DNA from: Chitinolyticbacter albus
GTDB taxonomy: Bacteria > Pseudomonadota > Gammaproteobacteria > Burkholderiales > Chitinibacteraceae
Length of the DNA stretch: 64,000 nt
NCBI RefSeq assembly: GCF_024437655.1
Contig: NZ_JANBVF010000010.1
Span: 1 to 64,000, forward strand
Direction: 5' to 3'
Below are positions 56,333 to 64,000 of the stretch, piece by piece; position 1 is the stretch's first letter, and every line of letters begins with the position of its first letter. The notes under the pieces were generated by a model. That model did no database searches. It saw only the letters and a list, made by a program, of their open reading frames with translations, and had not been told where the DNA came from. The translations under genes and the position numbers were made by a program.

Positions 56333-56983
56333 ATGTCCAGCTATCACCACGGCGCCTTGGCTGGCGCACTGCTTGATGCTGCGGGCGAGTTGCTGGCCGA
56401 GAAGGGCCTGGCCGGCTTCAGCCTGCGCGAGTGCGCGCGCCGTGCCGGGGTTTCGCATACGGCGCCGGCCCATCACTATGGCGATGTCGCCGGCCTCTTG
56501 ACCGCCTATGCCGCGCGTGCGTTCGCGGGGTTGGCCGACGCACTGTCGGCGGTTCCGGCGGGCAGCGATGCGGCGCAGGTGCTGCAGCACCAAGGCGTGG
56601 CCTACGTGAGGTATGCGCTGCTGCTCCCGGCGCGTTACCAGCTGATGTTCAGCTCAGGCACCTTGCGGCGGGATGATCCTGCGCTGCAGCGGGAAGGGCT
56701 GCGGGCCTGGGCATGCCTCGCCGATGCGGTGGCCGCGGTGACCGGCCGGCCCGCGCCGCTGACAGCGGGCGATCCGGATGCGGCGCTGGCCTGGGCCGCC
56801 GTGCACGGTATTGCCGATCTGCTGATTAACCAGCAGCTGCAATTGCCGGCCGACACCAGCTGGGAGGCGCATACCGAACGCATGCTGGCCCACCTGGCCG
56901 GGAGCTGGCAGCGTGGAGCCGTCCTGCCTGAGGCCGGGCGGGACGGTGTACCATCGGGCCATCCTGCCGCGAGAGAACCATGA
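56333..56983 (+). CDS. TetR family transcriptional regulator
   Basis: 216 residues: an N-terminal TetR helix-turn-helix (HHGALAGALLDAAGELLAEKGLAGFSLRECARRAGVSHTAPAHHYG) and a C-terminal ligand domain of the WHG type (MFSSGTL, WAAVHGIADLLI). It reads divergently from DUF2269 over two operator-like repeats. Its stop overlaps the hslR start (ATGA), so the heat-shock gene may be co-expressed with the regulator. Ligand unknown. Confidence 0.9.
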   Translation: MSSYHHGALAGALLDAAGELLAEKGLAGFSLRECARRAGVSHTAPAHHYGDVAGLLTAYAARAFAGLADALSAVPAGSDAAQVLQHQGVAYVRYALLLPARYQLMFSSGTLRRDDPALQREGLRAWACLADAVAAVTGRPAPLTAGDPDAALAWAAVHGIADLLINQQLQLPADTSWEAHTERMLAHLAGSWQRGAVLPEAGRDGVPSGHPAAREP

Positions 56984-57378
56984 GCGACGACAACAAGGTC
57001 CGCCTCGACAAATGGCTATGGGCCGCCCGCTTCTTCAAGACCCGCTCGCTCGCCACCGCCGCGATCGATGGCGGCCACGTTCACCTCAATGGCGATCGTG
57101 CCAAACCTGCCCGCACTGTGAAGCAGGGTGACCGCTTGCGTATCCAGGTCACGCACGGCCTGTTCGAGATCGAAGTGCTGGCCTTGTCCGATCGGCGCGG
57201 CCCGGCCGAGCTCGCTCGCCTGCTCTACCGTGAAACGGATGAGAGCGCAGCCCGACGCGAAGTGGTGGCACTGGAGCGCGAGCTGGCGCCGCAGTTCGAT
57301 CACCCGCAGGTGAAGGGCCGGCCCACCAAGAAATGGCGACGCGAGCTGAACCGCTTCGATCGGCAGTCTGGCGATTGA
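56980..57378 (+). CDS. hslR: Ribosome-associated heat shock protein Hsp15
   Basis: 132 residues, S4 RNA-binding domain at the N terminus (VRLDKWLWAARFFKTRSLATAAIDGGHVHLNG) and a basic C-terminal tail (KGRPTKKWRRELNRF). Hsp15 rescues stalled 50S-nascent-chain-tRNA complexes. Length and motifs are canonical. Start overlaps the TetR gene stop. Confidence 0.94.
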   Translation: MSDDNKVRLDKWLWAARFFKTRSLATAAIDGGHVHLNGDRAKPARTVKQGDRLRIQVTHGLFEIEVLALSDRRGPAELARLLYRETDESAARREVVALERELAPQFDHPQVKGRPTKKWRRELNRFDRQSGD

Positions 57379-57488
57379 TGCGGCGTGGGAGCGTGGGCAT
57401 TGAGCGACAATCCGCCAAGGCCTGCTTGACCGCTCCATAAAACTCGCACGATGAATTGCGCTGCAATTGCACCCACTGCGGATATTTC

Positions 57489-59300
57489 ATGAAACTGCAC
57501 TATCGCATCCAACCCGCCGACCTCGCCGCCCACTATTTCGATATCGAACTCAGCATCGCCAAGCCCGATCCGGAGGGGCAGGTGCTGTGGCTGCCGGTGT
57601 GGATCCCCGGCAGCTATCTGGTGCGCGAGTTCGCGCGCAACATCGTCGCGATCTCGGCCGAAGCCGGGGGCAAGGCGCTGGCGGTGACCAAGCTCGACAA
57701 GCATCGCTGGCAGCTGGCAGCAACCCGGAAGGCCGTGACGGTGCGCTACCGCGTCTATGCGTTCGATCTGTCGGTGCGTGGTGCGTATCTTGACGAGCAG
57801 CGCGGTTTCTTCAACGGCACCAGCGTGTTCCTGGCGGTGGCCGGGCAGGAAGACCAGCCGGTCGGCGTCGAGCTCGTCGCGCCGGCGGGCAAGGCTTACC
57901 GTGACTGGGAAGTGGCGACGACGCTGGAGCGTCTTGATGCCAAGGCCTGGGGTTTCGGCGGCTACCGCGCCACCAACTACGACGAGCTGATCGATCATCC
58001 GGTCGAGCTCGGTGCCTTCACCCGCGTGAGCTTCAAGGCTTGCGGCGTGCCGCACGACTTCGTGCTCGCCGGTCGCCAGCGTGCCGATCTGAAGCGGCTC
58101 AAGCGCGACCTGAAGCAGATCTGCGAATACCAGATCCGCCTGTTTGGCGAGCCGGCACCGTTCGAGCGCTATCTGTTCCTGACCGCCGTGGTCGGCGATG
58201 GCTACGGCGGGCTGGAACACCGTGCCTCGACCGCACTGATCGCCAGCCGCGACGACCTGCCGCTGACGCACGAGACTGGCATGAAGGCCGGCTATCGCCA
58301 GTATCTGGGCCTGTGCAGCCACGAGTATTTCCACAGCTGGAACGTCAAGCGCATCAAGCCCGCTGCCTATGCGCCGTACGACCTGACCCAGGAAAACTAC
58401 ACGCGGCTGCTGTGGGCGTTCGAGGGCATCACCTCCTATTACGACGACCTCACGCTGGTGCGTACCGGGCTGATCTCGCAACAGGAATACCTCGACCTCT
58501 TGGCGCAGACCATGAGCCAGGTGCAGCGTGGCGCTGGGCGGCTGAAGCAGAACCTGGAAGAGGCCAGCCTCGATGCCTGGGTGAAGTACTACCGGCAGGA
58601 CGAGAACAGCCCCAACGCCATCGTCAGCTACTACACCAAGGGCGCGCTCGCCGCGCTGTGCCTCGATCTGACGATACGGCAGCGCAGCGAGGGCGCGCGT
58701 AGCCTCGACGACGTGATGCGCGCGCTGTGGCAGCGCTATGGCCGCGATTTCTATCCGCACGGCGCGGGTGTGCCCGAGATGGCGTGGGAGCGTATCGCCA
58801 GCGAGGTGGCCGGTTTTGATCTGACCACCTTTTTCGATCGCGCACTGCGCTCGACCGACGATCTGCCGCTGGCCGAGTTGTTGTCGGCCTTTGGCATCGA
58901 GAGCCAGCTGCGGCCGATTGCGGGTGGCGGCGACAAGGGTGGCTGGAAGGACGTGACGGCGCCGGGCAACGCACTCGGCGCGCGCGTGGCGCCAGAGGCG
59001 GGCGGCGTGAAGCTCACTCATGTGTTCGACGGTGGCGCAGTGCAGGCGGCAGGCTTTGCCGCAGGGGACGTGCTCGTCGCGCTCGATGGGCTACGGCTCT
59101 CCAGCGGCAATCTGGATACCGTGCTGGCGGCGTGGCCGGCAGGCAGCGTGGTCACCGTACATGCTTTTCGTCGCGATGAGTTGTTTTCCCGCAACTTGAA
59201 AATCCATCCGTCCGTCGCCGATACATGGGGGCTGCGGCCGGCTGCTGCGACCACTACTTCGGCGAAAACACAGCGGCAGCGCTGGTTGGAGCCGTCGTAA
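57489..59300 (+). CDS. M61 family metallopeptidase with PDZ domain
   Basis: 603 residues from MKLHYRIQPADLAAHYFD. The zinc site is HEYFH in CSHEYFHSWNVKRIKP, with the third ligand in WAFEGITSYYDDL. A C-terminal PDZ domain (VFDGGAVQAAGFAAGDVLVALDG) follows, as in glycyl aminopeptidase-like M61 enzymes. No signal peptide is seen, so it appears cytoplasmic. Substrate unknown. Standalone gene. Confidence 0.92.
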   Translation: MKLHYRIQPADLAAHYFDIELSIAKPDPEGQVLWLPVWIPGSYLVREFARNIVAISAEAGGKALAVTKLDKHRWQLAATRKAVTVRYRVYAFDLSVRGAYLDEQRGFFNGTSVFLAVAGQEDQPVGVELVAPAGKAYRDWEVATTLERLDAKAWGFGGYRATNYDELIDHPVELGAFTRVSFKACGVPHDFVLAGRQRADLKRLKRDLKQICEYQIRLFGEPAPFERYLFLTAVVGDGYGGLEHRASTALIASRDDLPLTHETGMKAGYRQYLGLCSHEYFHSWNVKRIKPAAYAPYDLTQENYTRLLWAFEGITSYYDDLTLVRTGLISQQEYLDLLAQTMSQVQRGAGRLKQNLEEASLDAWVKYYRQDENSPNAIVSYYTKGALAALCLDLTIRQRSEGARSLDDVMRALWQRYGRDFYPHGAGVPEMAWERIASEVAGFDLTTFFDRALRSTDDLPLAELLSAFGIESQLRPIAGGGDKGGWKDVTAPGNALGARVAPEAGGVKLTHVFDGGAVQAAGFAAGDVLVALDGLRLSSGNLDTVLAAWPAGSVVTVHAFRRDELFSRNLKIHPSVADTWGLRPAAATTTSAKTQRQRWLEPS

Positions 59301-59456
59301 GGCATCGAGGGGGTCTATGTGCTGCAAGGGGCGCATTGCCATCTGATGTACGGTAAATCTGACTCCGCGGAATCCATGCTGGACCGTGCATACGTGATTG
59401 TCTAGATTACATGGATCGAGCAATCCGGCGTTGATCGGAGCGAGAGAGGGGGGCGA

Positions 59457-61652
59457 ATGGCCGTGAAATGGGGCTGGGGCTTTGCAAATACGATACGGGG
59501 CAAGATTCTTGCCGTGTTCGTATTGATCAATCTGGCTGCGACCTGCGCCTATAGCTACTATATCTACGCCTTAAAGTCTGACGCTGTTCGTCAAGAAGTG
59601 GACAAGCGTCTGGCCGCCGCCGTGGCTGCCGCCCCCATGATGCTGCCGCGGGACTACCTGGACCGCGCCCGCGAACCCGGCGACATCAATCCACTGGAAT
59701 ACCGACGCTGGGTGGCCGATTTTGACCGCTACAGCCGTACGGTGGGGCTGCGTTACCTCTATATGTTCATGCCGGTGGGCGAGCGCATCGTCTACCTGAT
59801 GGACAGCGCCAGCCCGGACGAAGTGCATCGCGGCTACTACGGCAAGTTCTTCTCCGAATATCGCGGCCCCAATGTTGCACTGAGGCAGATTCTGGCCGAG
59901 GGCAAGCCGCGCTATGTGGAGTACGTCGATCGCTATGGCCACTTCCGCTCACTGTTCGTACCGGCGGTCACCAGCGATGGCCGGCCGTATCTGATTGGCG
60001 CCGACGTCACGATGGGCGAGATCAGGCAGCAGCTGGAGCTGGCGCTGCGGCAATCGCTCGGCATCGGCCTTTCGATCTTCGCCATCGGTTTCCTGTTGTC
60101 GCTGCTCCTCACCTGGCAGCTGTCGCGCCCGGTCGAGGCGCTGGTGTCGGGGGTGCGCCGCATCGAAGCCGGTGATTACAGCGCCCGCGTGGCGTGGAAG
60201 AGCGGTGACGAGTTGGGCCAGCTCGCCCGAAGTTTCAATACCATGACCGGTGCCGTCGCCGAGCGTGAGCGCGAGATGCTACGCCTGGCTTTCGTCGATC
60301 CGCTCACCGGCCTTGCCAACCGGCCCAGGCTGATCGAGGCGATCGAGGCGCATCTGGCGCTACAGCCTGAGCACTTTGCCGTCGTCCTGTTCGATCTCGA
60401 TCAGTTCAAGTACATCAACGATTTTCTGGGTTATCAGGTCGGCGACGCCGCCATCGCCGCCCTGGGCAAGCGCTTGGCGAGCGCGCTGGGCAGCGAAGGC
60501 GAATTGTGCGCGCGCCTGTCCGGCGACGAATACGCCATCCTGTTCCCCGACACCGCGATAGAGCGGTTGCCGGTGCAGCTGTCGCGCATCGAGGCCTTGC
60601 TGGCTCAACCCGTGGTGGTGGCAGGGCAAAGGCTGGAGCTTGGCGCCAGCATGGGCGTCGCGCTCTTTCCCGAGCACGGCGACAACGGCGATCTGTTGCT
60701 GCGCCACGCCGAGGTGGCGATGTATGCCGCCAAACGACTGCATCAGAGCCACGTGCTCTACGATCCGGGCTTCGAGCAGAATCGCCAGACCCAGCTCACC
60801 TTGCTGTCGGACCTGCGCAACGCGGTCGCGGAGAACCAGTTCGTTGTCTGTTACCAGCCCAAGGTACGGATGAAGGATGGCGAAATCGAGAGCGCCGAGG
60901 CACTGGTGCGCTGGCAGCATCCGGAGCGCGGCTGGATACCGCCGGGCGATTTCATTCCCTTTGCCGAGCAGACCGGCCGCCTGCGCATGATCACGCAGTG
61001 GGTGATCGATGACGTACTGGCGCGCAGCGTGTTTTGGCGATCGCTGGAGATCGAGCTGGTCATATCGGTGAACATCGGTGTCAGCGATGCCGAGGACGCC
61101 GCCTTCGTCGATTATGTCGAAGCTGCGATCGAACGACATCGGGCCGATCCATCCCGCTTGTGCCTGGAGATCACCGAAACCGGCGTGATGAACCGTCCGC
61201 GTGAACTGCTCGCCAATCTGGCGCGACTGCGCAACCTGGGCGTGCGGTTGTCGATCGACGACTTTGGCACTGGCTATTCCTCGTTCGCTTACCTTGCGCA
61301 GATGCCGGTACACGAACTGAAGATCGATCGTACCTTCGTGCAGGCGCTCGATTCCAAGTTCGAGAACGTGTCCATAGTCCGCTCCATCATCGAGCTGGGC
61401 CATATCCTGGGCCTGCAGGTGGTGGCCGAGGGCGTTGAGACCGAATCGGCCTGGCAGGCACTAGCGGTAATGGGCTGCGATGAGGCCCAGGGCTATTTGA
61501 TCGCCAAGCCCATGGCCGCCGAAGTGTTCAGCCCCTGGTATTTGGGCAGTCCGCTGCTGCCCTACACCCCGCCGGACATGTCGATGATCGATGTCGGTCC
61601 GGCACCACTACCCACCACGGCGCAGGCGTCTAGCGACAACGAACGCCGCTGA
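59457..61652 (+). CDS. Membrane GGDEF-EAL protein with HAMP domain
   Basis: 731 residues. A membrane segment (about 17-37), a periplasmic sensor of ~160 residues, a second segment (about 200-222), HAMP (223-272), GGDEF (276-440) and EAL (455-700). The cyclase site is SGDEY near 354 instead of GGDEF, so synthase activity is in doubt. The EAL domain keeps EALVRW, the ITETG glutamate, DDFGTGYSS and AEGVET, consistent with phosphodiesterase activity. AGAGAGGGGGG precedes the ATG. Confidence 0.92.
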   Translation: MAVKWGWGFANTIRGKILAVFVLINLAATCAYSYYIYALKSDAVRQEVDKRLAAAVAAAPMMLPRDYLDRAREPGDINPLEYRRWVADFDRYSRTVGLRYLYMFMPVGERIVYLMDSASPDEVHRGYYGKFFSEYRGPNVALRQILAEGKPRYVEYVDRYGHFRSLFVPAVTSDGRPYLIGADVTMGEIRQQLELALRQSLGIGLSIFAIGFLLSLLLTWQLSRPVEALVSGVRRIEAGDYSARVAWKSGDELGQLARSFNTMTGAVAEREREMLRLAFVDPLTGLANRPRLIEAIEAHLALQPEHFAVVLFDLDQFKYINDFLGYQVGDAAIAALGKRLASALGSEGELCARLSGDEYAILFPDTAIERLPVQLSRIEALLAQPVVVAGQRLELGASMGVALFPEHGDNGDLLLRHAEVAMYAAKRLHQSHVLYDPGFEQNRQTQLTLLSDLRNAVAENQFVVCYQPKVRMKDGEIESAEALVRWQHPERGWIPPGDFIPFAEQTGRLRMITQWVIDDVLARSVFWRSLEIELVISVNIGVSDAEDAAFVDYVEAAIERHRADPSRLCLEITETGVMNRPRELLANLARLRNLGVRLSIDDFGTGYSSFAYLAQMPVHELKIDRTFVQALDSKFENVSIVRSIIELGHILGLQVVAEGVETESAWQALAVMGCDEAQGYLIAKPMAAEVFSPWYLGSPLLPYTPPDMSMIDVGPAPLPTTAQASSDNERR

Positions 61653-62007
61653 CCCAATCCTTGGGCCAGCTCGTGCCCACTGGCCGTACGCCTGGCACTG
61701 CGTGCGACCGAAGGGAGTCCGGGCTACCGCCTTTCAGGGCGACCGAGGCGCGCCCGGTTTACTGCCTGTCGGGATGCTTCGCGCTTCTTGCGTAGAGCCG
61801 CTGCGCCGGGTCGCCGTACTTAGCCGCCCCCCTGATCCAGCTGTCGCTTATGGAGCAGCCTGTCGCGTGAGCTGTTGCGAGCCCAGCACACTTTCAATGC
61901 AGTGAGGTCGGGCTTTAGGCTGGATTCGAGGCCTGGCGCCGCTTGGCGAGCAATGGCACGGCTTGTGCTCACAGCAGGACATCACTCAACCGCCACGCGG
62001 AGGCGCG
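61653..62007. other. Intergenic region before the methyltransferase gene
   Basis: About 355 bp with no supported gene; a plus-strand frame across it (61591-61905) is the shifted tail of the GGDEF-EAL gene region. A small hairpin, CCCAA-TCC-TTGGG (61653-61665), follows the stop without a T run. No riboswitch consensus was recognised. Confidence 0.45.
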
Positions 62008-62808
62008 ATGTCCGGCCCCAGTCTTGCGCTCGATACCCCCGAGCTTGCTCGGCATTACGAAGCCATCAGCCGGGAGCGGCAGTTCAAGGCCGGGCTGGAA
62101 TTGCTGGCCAGCCTGCGCCTGCGCCCTGGCGAGCAGTTGCTCGATATCGGTTGTGGCACGGGGCTCCTGGCTACGCGTGCCGCGGATACCGTCGGGCCCA
62201 CTGGCGCGGTGATCGCCATCGACCCACTGGCCACGCGCATCGAAATCGCGCAGCGGCGCAGCCGGCCCAACCTCACGTTCGCCGTCGGCAATGCCTACGT
62301 GCTTGATGCCTTCGAGCCCGCGTCGTTCGATGTGGTCTACCTCAATGCGGTGTTCCACTGGCTGGACGACAAACCGGCGGCACTGGCGCAGATCCATCGC
62401 GTGCTGCGCCCCGGTGGGCGCATCGGCATTGCCACCGGCTCGCGTGAGCATCCGGGTGTGCTGCAGCGCATCCGCGAAGAAGTGCTGGCACGGCCCGAAT
62501 ATGCGGCCTACCCGTTGCGGGGTGCGGCCCAGCGTATCTGCGCGGCGGAACTGAGTGCGTTGCTGGCCGCGGCCGGCTTTGCCGCCGCGCGCATCGATAT
62601 CCAGCCCAACGAACAGGTCCACGCCGATGCGGAGGCCGCCATCGCCTTCGCCCAGGCGAGTTCCTTCGGCAACTTCCTCGGCCACTTGCCGGAGCCGCTG
62701 CGTATCCGTGCCCGCGACCAGATACGCGTTGCGCTCGATGAGCAGCGCCAGGGCAGCAGCATCGCCCAGGAAGGCGCCCGTTTGTTCGCGATTGCCCTGC
62801 GGGCCTGA
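62008..62808 (+). CDS. Class I SAM-dependent methyltransferase
   Basis: 266 residues with motif I (LLDIGCGTGLLATRAA), an acidic motif II (VIAIDPLA), motif post-I (SFDVVYLNAVFHWLDD) and motif IV (RVLRPGGRIGIATG). No arsenite-type cysteine cluster is seen. Substrate not predictable. GCGGAGG lies 4 bp before the ATG. The flavoprotein gene follows after 32 bp and is probably cotranscribed. Confidence 0.85.
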   Translation: MSGPSLALDTPELARHYEAISRERQFKAGLELLASLRLRPGEQLLDIGCGTGLLATRAADTVGPTGAVIAIDPLATRIEIAQRRSRPNLTFAVGNAYVLDAFEPASFDVVYLNAVFHWLDDKPAALAQIHRVLRPGGRIGIATGSREHPGVLQRIREEVLARPEYAAYPLRGAAQRICAAELSALLAAAGFAAARIDIQPNEQVHADAEAAIAFAQASSFGNFLGHLPEPLRIRARDQIRVALDEQRQGSSIAQEGARLFAIALRA

Positions 62809-62840
62809 TCGGTCCGCCCATCCAAGCCAAGGAGAACCCC

Positions 62841-64000
62841 ATGACGACAAGCGCAGCGCGCGCGGATGTGCGCACCCTGCAGACCGATGTGTTGGTGATA
62901 GGTGGTGGCCCGGCCGGTTGCTGGGCGGCCTGGCGAGCCGCTCAGTCCGGCGCCCGCGTGGTGCTGGCGGACAAGGGCTATGTCGGCACCTCGGGTGCCA
63001 CGGCGCCATCGGGCACCGGTGTCTGGTATGTGCCGCCGGAAGCCGAGGCGCGCGAGGCGGCGCTCGCCAGCCGCGAAGTGCTAGGTGGTCATCTCGCCGA
63101 TCGCGGCTGGGGTGAGCGCGTGCTCGACCAGACCTATGCCAACCTGGAGCAGGTGGCGCAGTGGGGCTACCCGTTCCCGGTCGACGAGGCGGGCCGCCAG
63201 CGCCGCACTTCGCTGCAGGGGCCGGAATACATGAAGCTGATGCGCAAGGTGGTGAAGCAGGCGGGGGTGAAGATCCTCGACCAGAGCCCGGCGTTGCAGC
63301 TGTTGCTGGGCGACGAAGGCGCCGTGGTCGGTGCCGAAGGCGTCAGCCGCCAGGGCGATGCAGCCTGGCAGGTACGCGCCGGCGCGGTGGTGCTGGCTAC
63401 CGGCGGCTGCGCCTTTCTCTCCAATGCGCTCGGCTGCAACGTGCTTACCGGCGACGGTTACCTGCTGGCGGCCGAGAGCGGCGCCGAACTGTCGGGCATG
63501 GAGTTTTCCAACGCCTACGGTTTGTCGCCGGCGTTCTCGTCGGTGACCAAGTCCGCCTTCTATCGCTGGGCTACCTTCCGCTACGAGGACGGGAGCGTGA
63601 TCGATGGCGCCGGCTCCAAACATGGCCGCAGCATCATCGCCCGCCATCTGGAGGCTGGCACCCAGGTCTATGCCTTGCTCGATCTGGCGAACGACGACGA
63701 CCGCCGTTATGCGCGTAGCGCCCAGCCCAACTTCTTTCTGTCGTTCGACCGCGTCGGCATCGATCCCTTCACCCAGCAGTTCCCGGTGACGCTGCGGCTG
63801 GAAGGCACGGTGCGCGGCACCGGCGGGCTGCGGCTGGTCGATGCCGGTTGCGCCACCACCGTGCGCGGGCTCTACGCGGCGGGCGACGCGGCCACGCGCG
63901 AGTTGATCTGCGGCGGCTTCACCGGCGGTGGCAGCCACAATGCCGCCTGGGCCACCTCGTCCGGCTACTGGGCCGGCGAAGCGGCGGCCCGGTTTGCGCT
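62841..64000 (+). CDS. FAD-dependent oxidoreductase, succinate dehydrogenase/aspartate oxidase-like (cut by window end)
   Basis: At least 386 residues, open at the right edge. FAD-binding motif LVIGGGPAGCWAAWRAAQ near the N terminus, the VVLATGG segment, and a late AAGDAATRELICGGFTGGGSHNAAWA motif as in fumarate reductase or aspartate oxidase flavoproteins. AAGGAG precedes the ATG. The substrate is not clear; relatives near sulfonate or nitrile genes use a ferredoxin partner, and downstream genes would decide. Confidence 0.85.
   Translation, partial: MTTSAARADVRTLQTDVLVIGGGPAGCWAAWRAAQSGARVVLADKGYVGTSGATAPSGTGVWYVPPEAEAREAALASREVLGGHLADRGWGERVLDQTYANLEQVAQWGYPFPVDEAGRQRRTSLQGPEYMKLMRKVVKQAGVKILDQSPALQLLLGDEGAVVGAEGVSRQGDAAWQVRAGAVVLATGGCAFLSNALGCNVLTGDGYLLAAESGAELSGMEFSNAYGLSPAFSSVTKSAFYRWATFRYEDGSVIDGAGSKHGRSIIARHLEAGTQVYALLDLANDDDRRYARSAQPNFFLSFDRVGIDPFTQQFPVTLRLEGTVRGTGGLRLVDAGCATTVRGLYAAGDAATRELICGGFTGGGSHNAAWATSSGYWAGEAAARFA

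Noticed and set aside
57300..59021. 573-residue minus-strand frame opposite the M61 peptidase
   Set aside because: Antisense shadow; the plus-strand gene has catalytic motifs and a start.
61653..62007. SAM or SAH riboswitch before the methyltransferase gene
   Set aside because: I could not match the core helices or conserved bases of either class.
63081..63938. 285-residue minus-strand frame opposite the flavoprotein
   Set aside because: Antisense to FAD-binding motifs; no independent evidence.

Overview
The window is an ordinary, high-GC chromosomal segment of a betaproteobacterium, most likely of the order Neisseriales and plausibly near Chitinibacteraceae or Chromobacteriaceae. This placement is inferred from gene content: pyrG next to eno and ftsB, a polyhydroxybutyrate reductase, a PilZ protein, MocR/DUF2917 neighbours, a second long IF-1, QueF, and a secreted enzyme with chitin-binding-type modules. 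No sequence search was run. I see no prophage, transposase, CRISPR array, rRNA or plasmid gene.

Layout. 1-4 kb: rimO and tcdA (translationally coupled), then a convergent response regulator with TPR repeats. 4.1-4.6 kb: four tRNA-Leu(CAG) genes in an exact 130-bp tandem array on the minus strand, ending in a strong terminator. 4.7-10.4 kb: rnr with a very long C-terminal tail, a glutathione S-transferase, a PilZ protein, an unknown protein, a SIMPL-domain protein and a YgfX-like protein. 10.4-12.6 kb: hemin transporter genes hmuV and hmuU preceded by only the C-terminal part of hmuT, bordered by an AT-rich stretch. 12.9-15.1 kb: a TPR-GAF-GGDEF diguanylate cyclase. 15.2-20.9 kb: a complete RND efflux operon (adaptor, pump, outer-membrane factor). 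21.2-24.2 kb: a second three-gene export operon (DUF3302, HlyD-type adaptor, outer-membrane factor). 24.4-29.1 kb: phbB, pyrG, eno, ftsB.

29.3-31.5 kb: a MocR-type regulator and a DUF2917 gene, whose upstream regions share an 11-bp motif. 31.7-35.6 kb: a potassium-channel/RCK protein with its DUF6394 neighbour, then a KefB/C-type antiporter. 36.1-38.1 kb: a Dcu-type dicarboxylate transporter and a glycerophosphodiesterase. 38.2-45 kb: a patatin/Omp85 autotransporter, infA with a structured leader, psiF, mrp (apbC), queF and ydcF. 44.4-48 kb: livHMGF without a binding protein. 48.3-51.8 kb: putA without a DNA-binding domain. 52-55.7 kb: typA and a secreted polysaccharide-lyase-like protein. 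55.8-64 kb: DUF2269 and TetR genes around a double operator, hslR, an M61 peptidase, a GGDEF-EAL protein, a methyltransferase, and a flavoprotein cut by the window end.

Themes are RNA/protein quality control (RimO, TcdA, RNase R, Hsp15, IF-1, TypA), envelope export (two tripartite systems and a type Vd autotransporter), c-di-GMP signalling (cyclase, GGDEF-EAL and PilZ proteins), cation and amino-acid handling (K+ channel, Kef, Liv, PutA), and central metabolism. The observations most worth checking are the clustered one-class substitutions in the tRNA array, the MocR/DUF2917 motif, the paired TetR operators, the truncated hmuT, and the infA leader.
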